A DNA stretch of 64,000 nucleotides from Artocarpus heterophyllus (lineage: Eukaryota; Streptophyta; Magnoliopsida; Rosales; Moraceae): assembly GCA_025403435.1 (NCBI GenBank), contig CM046345.1, positions 10,048,235 through 10,112,234 of the forward strand, given 5' to 3'. The notes beneath the pieces were generated by a model, which did no database searches, had not been told where the DNA came from, and was given only the letters and a program-made list of their open reading frames with translations. This document shows positions 46,164-58,282 of this stretch, piece after piece; positions within the stretch are counted from its first letter, which is position 1; every line of letters begins with the position of its first letter. The translations under genes and the position numbers were made by a program.

Positions 46164-49100
46164 ATGAATTACAGAGCCGCCATGGTAGGCTCAAGTTCGA
46201 CTACATCATCTGCTACCAGTCCAGTAGTGTCATCTGAAGGGAATTCTCAACCATCTCCTATCACATCCATCGTCGAAAGCCCTCTGCAAATTACCATCCA
46301 TAAATTAAATGGTAAAAACTATTTAGAATGGTCCCAATCCGTGCATTTGGTGATTGACGGAAAGGGAAAGCTTGGATATTTGAATGGAGAAATCAAAGCC
46401 CCACCTGCAGATGATCCAAAATACCGGCAGTGGAGATCAGAAAACTCCATGGTTACCGCTTGGCTTGTTAACTCCATGGAGCCAACAGTGGGTAAGCCGT
46501 TCTTGTTCCTGTCAACCGCTTATGATGTCTGGGAGACGGTTAGAGAAACTTACTCTGACCTAGAGAATCATTCCCAGTTATTTGAGTTAAATACTCGATT
46601 GTGGCAGATGCAACAAGGTGAAAGAGAGGTCACTTCCTATTATAATGAAATGATGACGTTGTGGCAAGAATTGGACATGTTTGAGAATGAATTATGGGAG
46701 AATCCAACTGATGGCGCTCCGTACAAGAAAAAGGTTGAACGTGGTCGAGTGTTTTTGTTTTTTTGGCAGGTCTAAATAAGGATCTTGATGAGGTTCGGGG
46801 ACGAATTTTAGGACGGAAACCTCTGCCATCCATCAGGGAATTTTTTTCTGAGGTACGAAGAGAGGAGGCTCGTAGACAAGTGATGTTAAAGGGAGTAGAG
46901 GAGAAAAAATCTGATCAGGATGGGTCAGCTCTTGTGGCTCGCAGCAGTGACCAACATGGAGAAAAACGAGGAGGCAAACAAAGGCCGTGGTGTGATCATT
47001 GTCGAAGACCATGGCATACACGTGAAACCTGTTGGAAACTCCATGGAAAGCCTGCAAATTTGAAGAAAAAATTTGGTGAAGATGCATGGACAGCAGGGGA
47101 GACTCGGGCTCTTCAAGTTAACACTTCCAATCTGGAGCAACAGTCATCCTCAGAATCTCTTCCTTTCACTAAGGAACAAATGGAGCACCTGTACAAGCTA
47201 TTTCAGTCCCAATCCATAGGAAAGTCTAATGCATCTTGTTCTTTAGCCCAGTCAGGTAATTTTTCACCCACAGCCTTTACCTATGTCAATCCAAGTACCT
47301 CCTGGATATTAGATTCAGGAGCAACCGACCATATGACTGGATCCTCGCAGTTGTTTTCCTCTTACATTCCTCGTGCAGGAAATCAAAAAGTCAAAATAGC
47401 AGATGGGTCCTATTCCACCGTTGCAGGGAAAGGAAAAATTGTTATTTCTCCTCGTCTTATTTTAAAAGATGTCCTTCACATTCCTCAATTGTCATATAAC
47501 CTCTTGTCAATCAGCAAGTTAACTCGTGATCTCAATTGTCAAATTAATTTTTTGTCATCTCATTGTAAATTTCAGGATTTAATCTCAGGGAAGACGATTG
47601 GGGATGCTAGACAAGATGGTGGCCTCTACCTCCTGAATAACGGTACAAGCTTTGGAAAACAAGATCAGACTTGTTTCAATTCTATTTCTGTTTCTAGTGA
47701 AAGTGAAATTATGTTATGGCATTTTAGGTTTGGACATCCAAACTTTCATTATGTAAAACAGTTGTTACCCAAATTATTTATGAATAAAAATGCCTCTGTT
47801 TTTAAATGTGAAGTTTGTGAATTAGCTAAACATCATCGTGTTGTTTTTCTTCCACAACCATACAAAAGGTCAAAACCATTTACTATGATTCACAGTGATG
47901 TATGGGGTCCTTCTAGAGTGGCAATTTTTTCTGGAAAACATTGGTTCATTACTTTTATTGATGATCATATTCGGGTTAGTTAGGTGTTTTTACTAAAGGA
48001 TAAATCTGATGCTAAGAGTGTGTTTAAAAATTTTATAATATGGTTCAAACACAATTTGAAACGCAGATCAAGATTTTTCGAAGTGATAATGGCAAAGAAT
48101 TCTTTAATCACGTATTAGGGAGTTTTTTTGATGAAAAAGGGATTATACATCAAAGTTCTTGTAACAACACACTTTAACAAAATGGGATGGCTGAAAGAAA
48201 AAATAAGCACCTCCTTGAAGTAGCTAAGGCCTTAAGTCTTACAACAAAAGTTCCAAAGTATCTTTGGGGAGAAGCCGTTTTAACAGCCGCTTTTTTAATC
48301 AACAGAATGCCTTCAAGAACCTTGGGGTTTAAAACACCACTCAAATTTTTTAATGAGTGCTTTCCGAATTTGAGGTTAATAATGAGTATTCCTCTTAAAA
48401 TTTTTGGCAGTGCTGCATTTGTTCATGATCATGACCCTAGGCGAACAAAACTTGATCCAAAAGCACATAAATGCATTTTTGTAGGCTATCCGATGAATCA
48501 AAAAGGTTATAAATGTTTTGATCCAGTTCTGAAAAAAATGTTTGTTTCTATGGATGTCACTTTCTTTGAAGGACAATCATACTATCACACTCCTCATCTT
48601 CAAGGGGAGAAGAACTTTAGTGAAGATGATATTTTTTTAAATGGTTCTGACTTAACTATTGATTTTGAATGTAGTAGCAATGATATTTTGTCAAAACTAA
48701 ATGAGAAAGGGGATACAAATGAGTTAAATGATGAAAAGTCTCAAAAATGTCCTATAATGCCATCTCAGAATCAAAACCCGAAAACAGTAGAGGAATGTGC
48801 AAAACAATGGAAAGGTCTTGTTTATTCTAGGAAGTACCAAGAAAAAAAGGGGAAGAGGAACACTATCTTACAGCACCACCAAGAATCTGACCAGAGGTTA
48901 GATCATGAGGTCAATGATCCTTTGATCAATTCAGACAATAATTCCCCAGGTAATTCTGAGTCAAATTTCTCGAGTCCGGATGATCTCCCTATTGCTCTTA
49001 GGAAAGGTGCTAGGACTTGTACTAAGCATACCATATCCAATTTTATTTCTTATAACAATCTTTCACCCCGATTTCATGCTTTTGTTTCACAAGTTTCTAG

Positions 49101-50646
49101 TGTGTCTATTCCAAGCAATGTACAGGAAGCTCTAAATATTCCTGAATGGAGAGAAGCTATTCTTGAGGAGATGAGAGCTTTGGAGAAGAATGCTACTTGG
49201 GAAAAGGTTGATCTACCACAAGGAAAAACAATTGTTGGATGCAAGTGGGTATTCACTGTGAAGTATAATTCTGATGGAACTCTGGAACGATACAAGGCTC
49301 GACTAGTAGCTAAAGGCTATACACAGACTTATGGAGTGGATTATTCTGAGACTTTCTCGCCGGTTGCAAAACTAAACACTATTCCTGTACTTTTATCTAT
49401 TGTAGCAAATCTTGACTGGTCTCTAAATCAGCTAGACGTGAAAAATGCCTTTCTTAATGGAGACCTTGAAGAGGAAGTCTATATGGAAGCACCACCTGGT
49501 TTTACTGAGAAGTTTGGATCCAAAGTATGCAGACTTAAGAGATCACTATACGGCCTTAAGCAGTCACCTAGAGCTTGGTTTGAAAGATTTACAAAGTTTG
49601 TGAAAAGTCAGGGCTATAGTCAAGGGCTGGCAGACCACACTCTTTTTACAAAAGTTTCCTCCAGAAATAAAATCTCAATTTTAATTGTATATGTAGATGA
49701 CATAATTGTGACGGGGGATGATGAAGAAGAAATGAGTCGGTTGAAGCAGAATCTAGCCAAGGAATTTGAGGTTAAAGATCTGGGGCAACTAAGATACTTC
49801 TTGGGTATGGAAATTGCAAGATCAAAGACAGGTATAGCAGTGTCACAATGAAAGTATATCTTGGATCTCCTGAAGGAAACTGGTATGAGTGGGTGTAAGC
49901 CAGCCAATACTCCAATTGAAGCTAATGTGAAGCTGGGAGAAGTGAAGGGTAGAGTTCCTGTGGACATTGGTAGATATCAAAGATTAGTTGGGAAGTTAAT
50001 TTATTTATCCCATACTCGGCCAGACATTGCATTTGCGGTGAGCTTGGTAAGTCAGTTCATGCACTCTCCTTGTGAGGAACATCTTGAAGCAGTGTTTCGA
50101 ATCCTTCGATATTTAAAAGCTACTCTAGGGAAAGGCTTGTTCTTCAGCAAGAATGAAAATAGAGGAATTGAAGTCTATATTGATGCTGATTGGGCAGGTT
50201 CAATCACTGATAGAAGATCAACATCTGGATACAGTACTTTTGTATGGGGTAATTTGGTCACTTGAAGAAGCAAAAAACAAGATGTTGTTGCACGAAGTAG
50301 TGCAGAAGCTGAATTTCGTTCAATGGCTCAAGGAGTATGTGAGGTAATCTGGCTGAAGCGAGTGTTAGAAGAGATTAAAAGGCCAGTTAGTCTTCCTATG
50401 AAGCTGTACTGTGATAATAAATCAGCCATCAGCATTGCTCATAATCCTGTTCTACATGACAAAACAAAACATGTTGAAATCGATAGACATTTTAAAAAAG
50501 AAAAGCTCGAAGAAGGGATAATTTGTACTCCTTTTGTTCCCACTTTGAAGCAGGTAGCAGATATCTTCACCAAGGGCTTGATGAAGCAGCCGTTTGAAGT
50601 TCAAGTTAGCAATTTGGGCATGATTGATATCTTTGTGCCAACTTAA
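46164..50646 (+). pseudogene. Broken copia gag-pol polyprotein
   Basis: Gag starts at ATG 46164 or 46182 with a UBN2-like domain (HKLNGKNYLEWSQSV). A frame change in a T run near 46755-46765 shifts the reading to the next frame. Then come a CCHC-like knuckle (WCDHCRRPWHTRETCWKLHG), protease (WILDSGATDHM), pre-integrase (LWHFRFGHPN) and the start of integrase. A stop at 47981-47983, a second frame change near 48030, and stops at 48175-48177, 49849-49851 and 50263-50265 follow, before the final TAA 50644-50646. Reverse transcriptase ([27 protein letters not shown] near 49690) and RNase H (DADWAGSITDRRSTSGY) are recognisable. With at least two frame changes and four premature stops it cannot make a polyprotein. 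Confidence 0.93.
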
Positions 50647-50653
50647 GGGGGAG

Positions 50654-50983
50654 TGTCGTCAAATCAGGGATTTTTTGTGTTTTTGTTATCATTTGAATAA
50701 ATTAGAAAATCATATAAAATCAGGGAATTAAAGAAATCAGGGATTTTTTGTGAATAAATTAGAAAATTACATAAAATCAGGGAGTTAAAGAAATCCTGAT
50801 TTTATTTTAACTCCCTGATTTTATGTTCCTATTCCTGATTTTATGTTCCTAAAATTAGTCCTAGAATCACTCTTTATTTTTTCCTATTTATGTGTACCGG
50901 CTATTGTTTTCAAGAATAAGAAAAAAGTTATTCAGACTACTTCCTTATCTTTTCTATCTTCTTTTCTATCTTCTTTTTCTATA
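50654..50983 (+). repeat. 3' LTR of the decayed copia element
   Basis: 330 bp, as the 5' LTR but with two small internal duplications. Confidence 0.9.
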
Positions 50984-51481
50984 CGATATTTCTTTTTAAA
51001 TTAAATGATTTCTTAAAATATAGTCCTATTGAGTTTTTCGTTCATATTTTATTTGTTTTCAAACTCCCCCTCTAGGTGGATTTCCTCTTAGGTTCAGAGA
51101 TGACTCAAAGGATAAAATTCAGGAGCAGTAGAAGGACTAGTAGATTATTTGTAATAATTGAACAAGGCATGTAAGGTTTTAACTTTCTTTGTGCTTGGAC
51201 TGTGGTTGTATTATTATATTGTCAGTACAATGTGTGTCCACAAGTTGTAGGTCAATGGAATCCATACTCACTATATTTATTATTTTATTTCCTGCATAAT
51301 GATTTGTTCAATAATTTTATCTGTTTAATGATTATAAATTCTTTTACAAAATGGTTTTTAAATATTTCATACTTTTATATTTAACTTAACCCTTAAACTC
51401 ATGTGTTTTAACTAAATTTTTATTTAATTAAATTAAATCAACTGCCACGTCACCTTCCGTACCCCGGGACGTGACATTAGC

Positions 51482-52168
51482 ACATCAATGATTGACAATA
51501 TTCTGACCTGCTCAAAACAAAAACAATCTACAGGACCCCTACAAAATTTATTTGCATAAAACAGATTTCTTTTACTGGCAAAACTCCAAAACATTGCAGG
51601 GAATTTTATGTGTTGCAAATGAGGCGAAATAGTGAAACTATCAATCATTTGATCACGAACACTCTGCAGCAGCTGAGATCACAGGAAAAGTTGTTACTTT
51701 TGTCAAGATCCTCATGGATTTTTCATCTCTCTACCAGGAGTAAAAGCATCTAAAATAATCAGTAAATTTTGGACCAAGTGCCACTATCAATAACTTTCCC
51801 AAACAGATCTAGATGAAAAAGTATAATGTACTTGTAAATTTTGAAAAAAGAATCATCTAAAGCTACAAAATTACAAGCCACTCCCTCAGAGGACTCTCCC
51901 TGCTGCTGTTCTGGGGCAAGAACAGTTTCATCGTTGAGTCCGCTTTTCTGGGGCAATTGAACTTTCGTTGGGTGTCATTAGAAAGAAATATCTTGCTTGT
52001 CTCGTCAATTCAAAAATTTAGACAAGCTGACAACTAACCGCGTGAAGACCCTGGGTTCATTCTTGAAAAAGTCGAAACATCAGATGGTACAATGTTGAAC
52101 GGTCCTCGGGCATTGCGTTCTAGATGGAAAAATGGGCATAATCGAACATTTTAAGCCTCTGCCTTTGG
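51482..52168. other. 3' flank of PTAC2
   Basis: Includes the probable 3' UTR of the minus-strand PTAC2 gene next to 52169. A short minus-strand frame at 51759-51956 has no recognisable domain. Confidence 0.5.
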
Positions 52169-55100
52169 TTAAACTGTGCTTGTCGTAAGCTCTGCTCTTG
52201 TCCCAATTATTGCATCAGAGTTGGAATTATTATTCGGGGAACTCTGAATTCCAAAGGCAGACATTTTGGTTCCAGGAGCTGTGGAGTTACTCAAAGTAAT
52301 TATTTTATCCTTTTTGGATCCCTCTAATGATGATTCTATGCCCGAGAGAGTCTGTTTAAGCTGAGAACGCTGGCAGACAATTCTACCCTTGTTCCACGTC
52401 GCGAAACCGAAGGATGAGTACATGTTTTCCTGCAAAAATAAGTAGGAAGCCTTTGCAATGGGCGTGTCCTGTGCACTTGGACTTCCCTCCATCTTCCCCC
52501 GTCTGATCAACACAAAACAAACAAAAAAGAGGAGTCGACAATTTTTCATATTATCATTATGTACGAAAACTATAAACTAGATTATATAATTGAACCATCC
52601 AAATCTATTTTTCTCTCTAGCAAAAACTAGACATCATAACAAACCTTGGTCCTGTGGTAATAGATACTATAGTAAATATTATCTCTTTACTCACATGGCA
52701 TTCAATTTTCACATCTATGGCTCTAGATACAATATAATTATTAAAAAAGGATAAAAAGTTAATACAATGGACTTAAGAGCAGCGAGTAGCATCAAGTTTC
52801 TCTGTGCTATGAGCCTATGACCAGTTCAAGTCTGGCCCCATGTAGATTGTTCTAGCTCCAAATTCGAACAAATAAATATTTCTACTCATAATAAAGATGC
52901 TCCACAAGGAATCAAAAGCCAATACTAGAATTGAACTTAGAAGGTGCAAGCAAGCAACATGACAAACTACTGGATCTTGGTAGCAAAGAAAGCCAGGATG
53001 GTACAGCATAAAATTCATGCATTCAAAGCATAGGAGCAGATAACAAAGGAGTATTAATGCCCCAACCACAGGGAATTGAGATTTAGAGCTTTGTTTGAGT
53101 TGAGATAAAGTAGCTTTCTGGCACTATTATAGCCCAAGCAAAGCTTGCAAATCCTTGGCCAAGTTGCAAATTGGAACAGTAATAGAACTGGTTACCAAAT
53201 ACCACTTAAAAAAATATATAAAATAAAGAGCAATTAAGAATGAAATCAGAGGAAAACAGCTTACACTACAACAACAGTTGCAACATGAGGAAGATCGTCC
53301 CCATTCATGAACATCTCAAAAAGATCATTTAGCCAAACTGAAATTGCTGTACACGCACCGCCTTCCCACATCCTGCAATGTGGTTAAAATCCCATTTCAT
53401 GATCTTTACTTGAGTGAAAAAGAAGACTAACCGGTTCTCTTGATACCTGTGCACATCAATGGACCAAACAAGTTTATTTCTGCGGAAAAGTTCTGGAAAA
53501 AGTCCCCGCTTTGTTGCTTCATTTAGCACTCGTGCGGCTCGTTCTTTCTGACCCATCCACCAAAGAGCTTCCAGAAGTGTATTATAGAACCTTATTCCCA
53601 GCCCACATCCTTCAGAATTCAGTTTGTCAAAGACATACTCCACCATCTGCCAGTTGGAACCATCGTCACAGTCTCCCTTAATCATCTGTCCAATCACTTG
53701 ATGAATATTTGACGCCTTATTCTTAAGCATCTCATCCAGTAACCTAAAGGCATCATCCCACCTGAAAACAAGAGGCTTGGTACTTTAGATGACTACATCA
53801 AATCTGTCAAATTCTGCCAATCACTTTTTTTGTTCAAAACCCATTTCCAATAGAGAAATAGGCACGTTCTATAACCATTGCAGAATCCAAAAGTGGATAA
53901 CTTCTGACAGCCGCACAATTTGGAACGTTTTTAAGATATTATAACAACATCCAGGAAAACACCATTGCTACACAAAAACGAAAACTAAAAAGGATTAACT
54001 CCTTTTTTGGCAGGAGGGAAAAGAGGAGGCAAGGATTGGGTGAGTGATTTCAAATACCCAATTTTCTCTATTAATATTGAAAGATTAAAGGAGGGAATTC
54101 ATACCAAACACAATAAAAGAACAGTCCTTCCCCTCCTGTCCATTTTCGTTACCTATGTTATACACCTTCCTTTCCCTGTTACCACAGAAAGCCTAATGGT
54201 TCCAGAGGTTATCTTGCACTATTTCCTACAAATTATGTTGTGATACAAGTCTTCAAGGATAGAGGATAAACTATCTCAACACCTGCAGGATAAAGTTCCA
54301 TAACATAACTCTCTCGACCTCTTTGAGTTCCTGTATAATCATCTACAATTCCACCGTACATGAGATGTATATTCCCCTTTTCAAAGATAGACAAGATGTA
54401 GTTTTGAAACTATTTTAGTAGTATCTTTAAAGGTGTTCAAAGTATACTCATAGAACACCTCTAGACAGCATCTGCTACATGGGACGGAATACAATTACTG
54501 CTTACTATAATTTTGCCAAATTTCGAAAATTGTTATATCTATGGTGCTCTTCAATTCTCCCATATACTTTGGATTGTTAGGATGGTAAAAAGTGGCTTTG
54601 ACAATCTTCCTTTATAAAAGCAACAAAACTTGCAGTATAATTTCATTAAATGCTTGCCTGCCACGTCTTGCATATACAGCAAGCATCATGCAATAGCTCA
54701 TGACGCTAGGCAATATTCCTGAAGCCTGTATCTCTTTGAAGTGATCCTCGCACTCGTCAACAAGACCTGCAAAGCAGTAAACACTCAAGAGTGCCTCAAG
54801 TGTCTGTTCATCTGGATTGCACCTCGACTTTCCCATTTCAGCATATGCCTTTACAGCTTCTTCAAACTGACCCCCTTGCCTAAAAGCTTCAATAAGACCA
54901 TTGAACGAGTTGACACTCCTTTCAACACCAGAATCACCCATTCTCCGAAGAATTGCTTCAGCCTCCATATAAAGTCCACCTCGTGAAAAGGCATGAACAA
55001 ATGAGTTGTATGTTTCAACAGACGGCTTGCTTCCCACTTCATTCATTGTGTTGAAGGCAACAAGAGCTTCTTCGTACAGTGCAGCTTGCCCATAGGCTTC

Positions 55101-56558
55101 AATGACCCCTGTATAAACTTTCGAGCTTGGCACTATTCCTTTCTCATTCATGTGATTTAAAATGATCTTGGCATCCCCATAAAGCCCCCCCTTCCCACAA
55201 GCAATTATTAACCCCTCATACGTCTCCATATTTGGCTTTACATTCTCCTCCACCATATCACGAAACAAAGTCACCACCTCCTTAAAGTACCCACCTTGAC
55301 CAAACACCTGGATGAGAATGTTATAAGTAGCCGCATCCGGCTCCGTATTACTTACTTTCATCTCAAGAAAAAGCTCACGAACATCCTCGTACCTCCCCTG
55401 CTTTCCATACAAATTCAACAAGATACTATACGTATTAGCATTCGGCAAGCACCCTGCTGCTTGCATCTGCCTAAACACACCCACCGCCTCTCTTATCGAC
55501 CCAGATTCTGCATAAGCCTCCAACAACACGTTATACGACGTTATATCGGCCAAATTTCCTCCAGACTCCATCTCCTTAAGCAACTCGGAAACCTTCTCAA
55601 GCTTACCCAACTTCCCAAAAGTCTCAACAAGACAACCATAAGTGGTTATATCAGGAACTATCCCACCCTCATTCATAGTCCTAAACACCATCTCTGCCTC
55701 ATCACCTAAACCTCTATTGGCACAAGCCCCAAGCAAAGTATTATAAGTTACTAGATCAGGTTGTATGCCTTCATGCCTCATTTCCGCAAACAAGCCCAAT
55801 AACCCTTCCCAATCCAAACCACCCCTAGCACAGGCATTAATCACAGTATTATAAGTCAATGTGTTAGGAGAAACCTTGTCTTTCTTCATCCTATCAAGGA
55901 GTTGAAGCGAGGTCTCGTATTGTCCATTACGACCATAGGCATTGATCAAAGCAGTGTAAGAGAAGACGCTACGTACCACGCCTTGGCTCGGCATTTCGTC
56001 GAATATCTCGGCGGACTTGTCCAGCAAACCTTCGCGGCCAAGCAAGCTGACCATGATCGTGTAGATATGCTCGTTAGGTTTACACCAAATCTGCCTTTGC
56101 ATATACTTGAAGAGCCTGAGCGATCTCTGCCAATCGCCGCGCTGCGCGAACTCCTTGAAGACCAGGGCGAAGTCGTTGAGCGAGAGCTTGTTCTTAAAGA
56201 TGTCGAGGCACCGAGCGATGCTCCCTCGGGGAGGGAGGCTGCTGAGCTTGTTGATTAGGGCTTCGACGTCGTAGCTGTACTTCCCCTTCTCCACCGTCAC
56301 CGCCGGGTTCCCGAGGACGACTTCCTTCCGCTTCGCCCTCGCCGAGAAGGACCTGCTCCGGTCGCCCGAGAGGAAAGTGATGACCTTTTCTCTCCGGCGA
56401 TTAAAGAGAAACCTCTTTTGCTCCGACAAATCCGACGACGGCAACGTCCTCGTGAAGAACGACAGCTGGTGAGGCTTAGGGCTTGGTTTCAAGAGCGTGG
56501 CGGCCGGGATTGAGGGCGAAGCATTGGGAATGGAGATTGCGTGCGCCGCAAGCGTCAT
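52169..56558 (-). CDS. PTAC2: PTAC2, plastid transcriptionally active chromosome protein 2 (PPR-SMR protein), four exons
   Basis: Minus-strand exons 56558-54658, 53761-53447, 53372-53265, 52502-52169; 885 aa, close to the Arabidopsis length. Chloroplast nucleoid protein needed for plastid-encoded RNA polymerase activity. The N-terminus is Ser/Pro/Arg-rich like a transit peptide. The conserved block SYDVEALINKLSSLPP and KNKLSLNDFALVFKEFA follows, then about 14-15 tandem PPR repeats (consensus TYN.LI.A....G....A..LF..M...G..P). The C-terminus continues with IHQVIGQMIKGD, WSIDVHR and WEGGACTAISVWLND, an SMR-type domain. Intron 1 has a GC donor (CAG|GCAAGC at 54657-54656) and a normal AG acceptor, which restores GRWDDA; the other introns are GT-AG. 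Exon phases fit throughout and no damage is seen. Recognised by long stretches matching what I know of pTAC2. Confidence 0.95.
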
Positions 56559-57645
56559 TTTCCGCGATTCTGACGGAAAATTTGAAGAGAAATGTTACGA
56601 GGGTTTATCAAGCATATTCGATGAAAATCTTTGCTTTTCCTTTTTCTATTTCTCGGAAGGAGTTCCAGATTGAGAGCAGAAACTGAAGGGAATATAAATA
56701 TTGTTAAAGTTTTTCGCAGCTTTCGTCTTGTTTCTTAGCTGAAAATTTTCTATCCGATTTTCTCGAGAAAATTACAGGGGAAAAATGGAGAAGAAAGAGT
56801 GAGGCTTTCTACAGCAGCTCGAAGAAAAGAAAAGACAGGTGGGCTTGTTGCGGATTACTCCCTTACAATGAAAAGAAATAGTTTCCAAAACGGGTCGGGT
56901 CATCACCCGACTTAGAAAGTCAGCCGCTTTGTGCCAAATAATTGGCGGTAAACGGATTTTAAAATTGTGCAATTAGAGAAATGTCGTTTTTTCCACCCGA
57001 CACGGGAAAAGTCAAATTGTAATCTCTACATTGCTAGTCTGTTTGAGCTAATGGGTTCCAATAATAACAAACTAAAATATTATATATTATAATGTAAAAT
57101 AAAATATTATTATAATATAAAATTTTTATATGTTATAATTTTATAATAAATTTTTTTATTTTAAACAGATTTATCAAACACTTTAATAAAACGATTTCAA
57201 AACTAAAATGAATTGAATTTAGAGCTCTAGTTGTATAACCAAAAGCTCAACTAGGACTATATGGTATTTTTCAATTCCTGAACTACATTGTATAACTTCG
57301 TGAACTCTTTTATCTTGTAAGATTACTCTCTCTCTTTTTCTTTTTCTTTTTCTTTTTCTTTTTCTTTTTGACAATTTTATTTCTTGAAACTAAAATTCAA
57401 CCAAAAAAAAATCTAAAATTTAATATTTTTCCCCGAATTGAGGGTTTCTAATAACCCGTGCATTTTAAAAGTTTGACTGCACTTTTTTATTTTTTATTTT
57501 GTTTGTGTGCAACTTCGCTACCCTACACCGCTTGATGGTCTAATTGGTCTTAAAATAAGCATAATTACAATTATGGGGCACCATAACAACACCCAACAAA
57601 AAATTACCCTTTTAATATCAAATAGAAAAAGAAATATGTTCTTAA
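56559..57645. other. PTAC2 upstream region and intergenic DNA
   Basis: The 5' UTR and promoter of PTAC2 must lie in the first few hundred bases; no clear TATA box seen. A (TTTTTC)n microsatellite sits at about 57336-57369. Confidence 0.5.
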
Positions 57646-57648
57646 TTA

Positions 57649-57820
57649 GGGTGTTTGAGAGAGAAGTTTAAACCATTAATTTGGGTTTAAAAATTATAGC
57701 ATTGAGAGCTTTACACTGTAACTTTTTACTGTAACATATGATAACTTTACACTGTTTACAGTTCAAATCATTGGTTTGAAAACTAGTTCAAACCATGGTT
57801 TAAACTATGCTTTCAAACAC
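57649..57820. mobile_element. MITE-like fold-back element
   Basis: About 170 bp bounded by GGGTGTTTGA and TCAAACAC, with TTA on the left and TAA on the right. The interior is self-complementary (AGTTTAAACCATTAA...AACCATGGTTTAAACT) and repeats TACACTGTAACTTTT-type words seen in other MITE-like stretches of this window. Confidence 0.6.
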
Positions 57821-57823
57821 TAA

Positions 57824-58282
57824 GTATTTCGTTATATTAAACATTAAAAACCTGAAAAGAATTTGAAAAGAGAATAATACAAGCAATTTCACATAGACTA
57901 GTCTTTTTTTTAGTGCGGATAAACAATACGATGTTCACGATCAGTTTATTAATAGCTTCTGATAACACGTAAAAATGTACGCGTTCATGAGTTTGAAATG
58001 ATATAATTAATATTTTATTTGTTATTAAAACCTCTAATTAAGCATTTTTACGTGTTTCTAGCATTTTAGTGTAATTTTTGTAAAATACATTTAATCTCAT
58101 ATTTTTATCATTTAATTATATTTTTGGTAATTTCTAGAAATGTTTTTAAATATTAATTATTTCATTTTAAAATAGTAAGTTTAATTAAGTTTGGTTTTGA
58201 TTTTGATTTTAATCTTTATTTTTATTTTAAAGTTTGTTTCTAGTATTAATTTAGTTTTGTGTTAACAATCTGTTTATATTTA
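57824..58282. other. AT-rich intergenic DNA
   Basis: No gene seen. It ends at the ATTTA target duplication of the next solo LTR. Confidence 0.6.

Larger units (their letters stand above)
45849..50983 (+). mobile_element. Decayed Ty1/copia element with short LTRs
   Basis: LTRs 45849-46147 (299 bp) and 50654-50983 (330 bp), start TGTCGTCAAATC, target duplication CGATA (45844-45848 and 50984-50988). A primer-binding site (TGGTATCAGAG at 46148) abuts the LTR, and a polypurine tract (AAGGGGGAG, ending 50653) precedes the 3' LTR. The 3' LTR is longer because of small internal duplications (TCTTTTCTATCT near 50960 and a TTAACTCCCTGATTTTAT piece near 50805), and its last CA has become TA. The coding region is broken. 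Confidence 0.92.
44189..51476 (+). mobile_element. Gypsy-like solo LTR, split by a nested copia element
   Basis: Starts TGTAACACC at 44189 and ends GGGACGTGACA at 51476. Flanks TTAGT and TTAGC differ by one base and are the likely target duplication. Removing the nested copia element (45849-50988) leaves about 2.15 kb with no coding interior, so this is a solo LTR. It has a CT-rich stretch (about 44455-44585), a GC-rich cluster of TTCGGCAGGCCG words (45043-45175) and chromovirus-LTR-like GC stretches at 45380-45420 and 45650-45710. Confidence 0.75.

Noticed and set aside
55902..56258. Plus-strand frame opposite PTAC2 exon 1
   Set aside because: Antisense shadow of the PPR coding sequence, with no domain.
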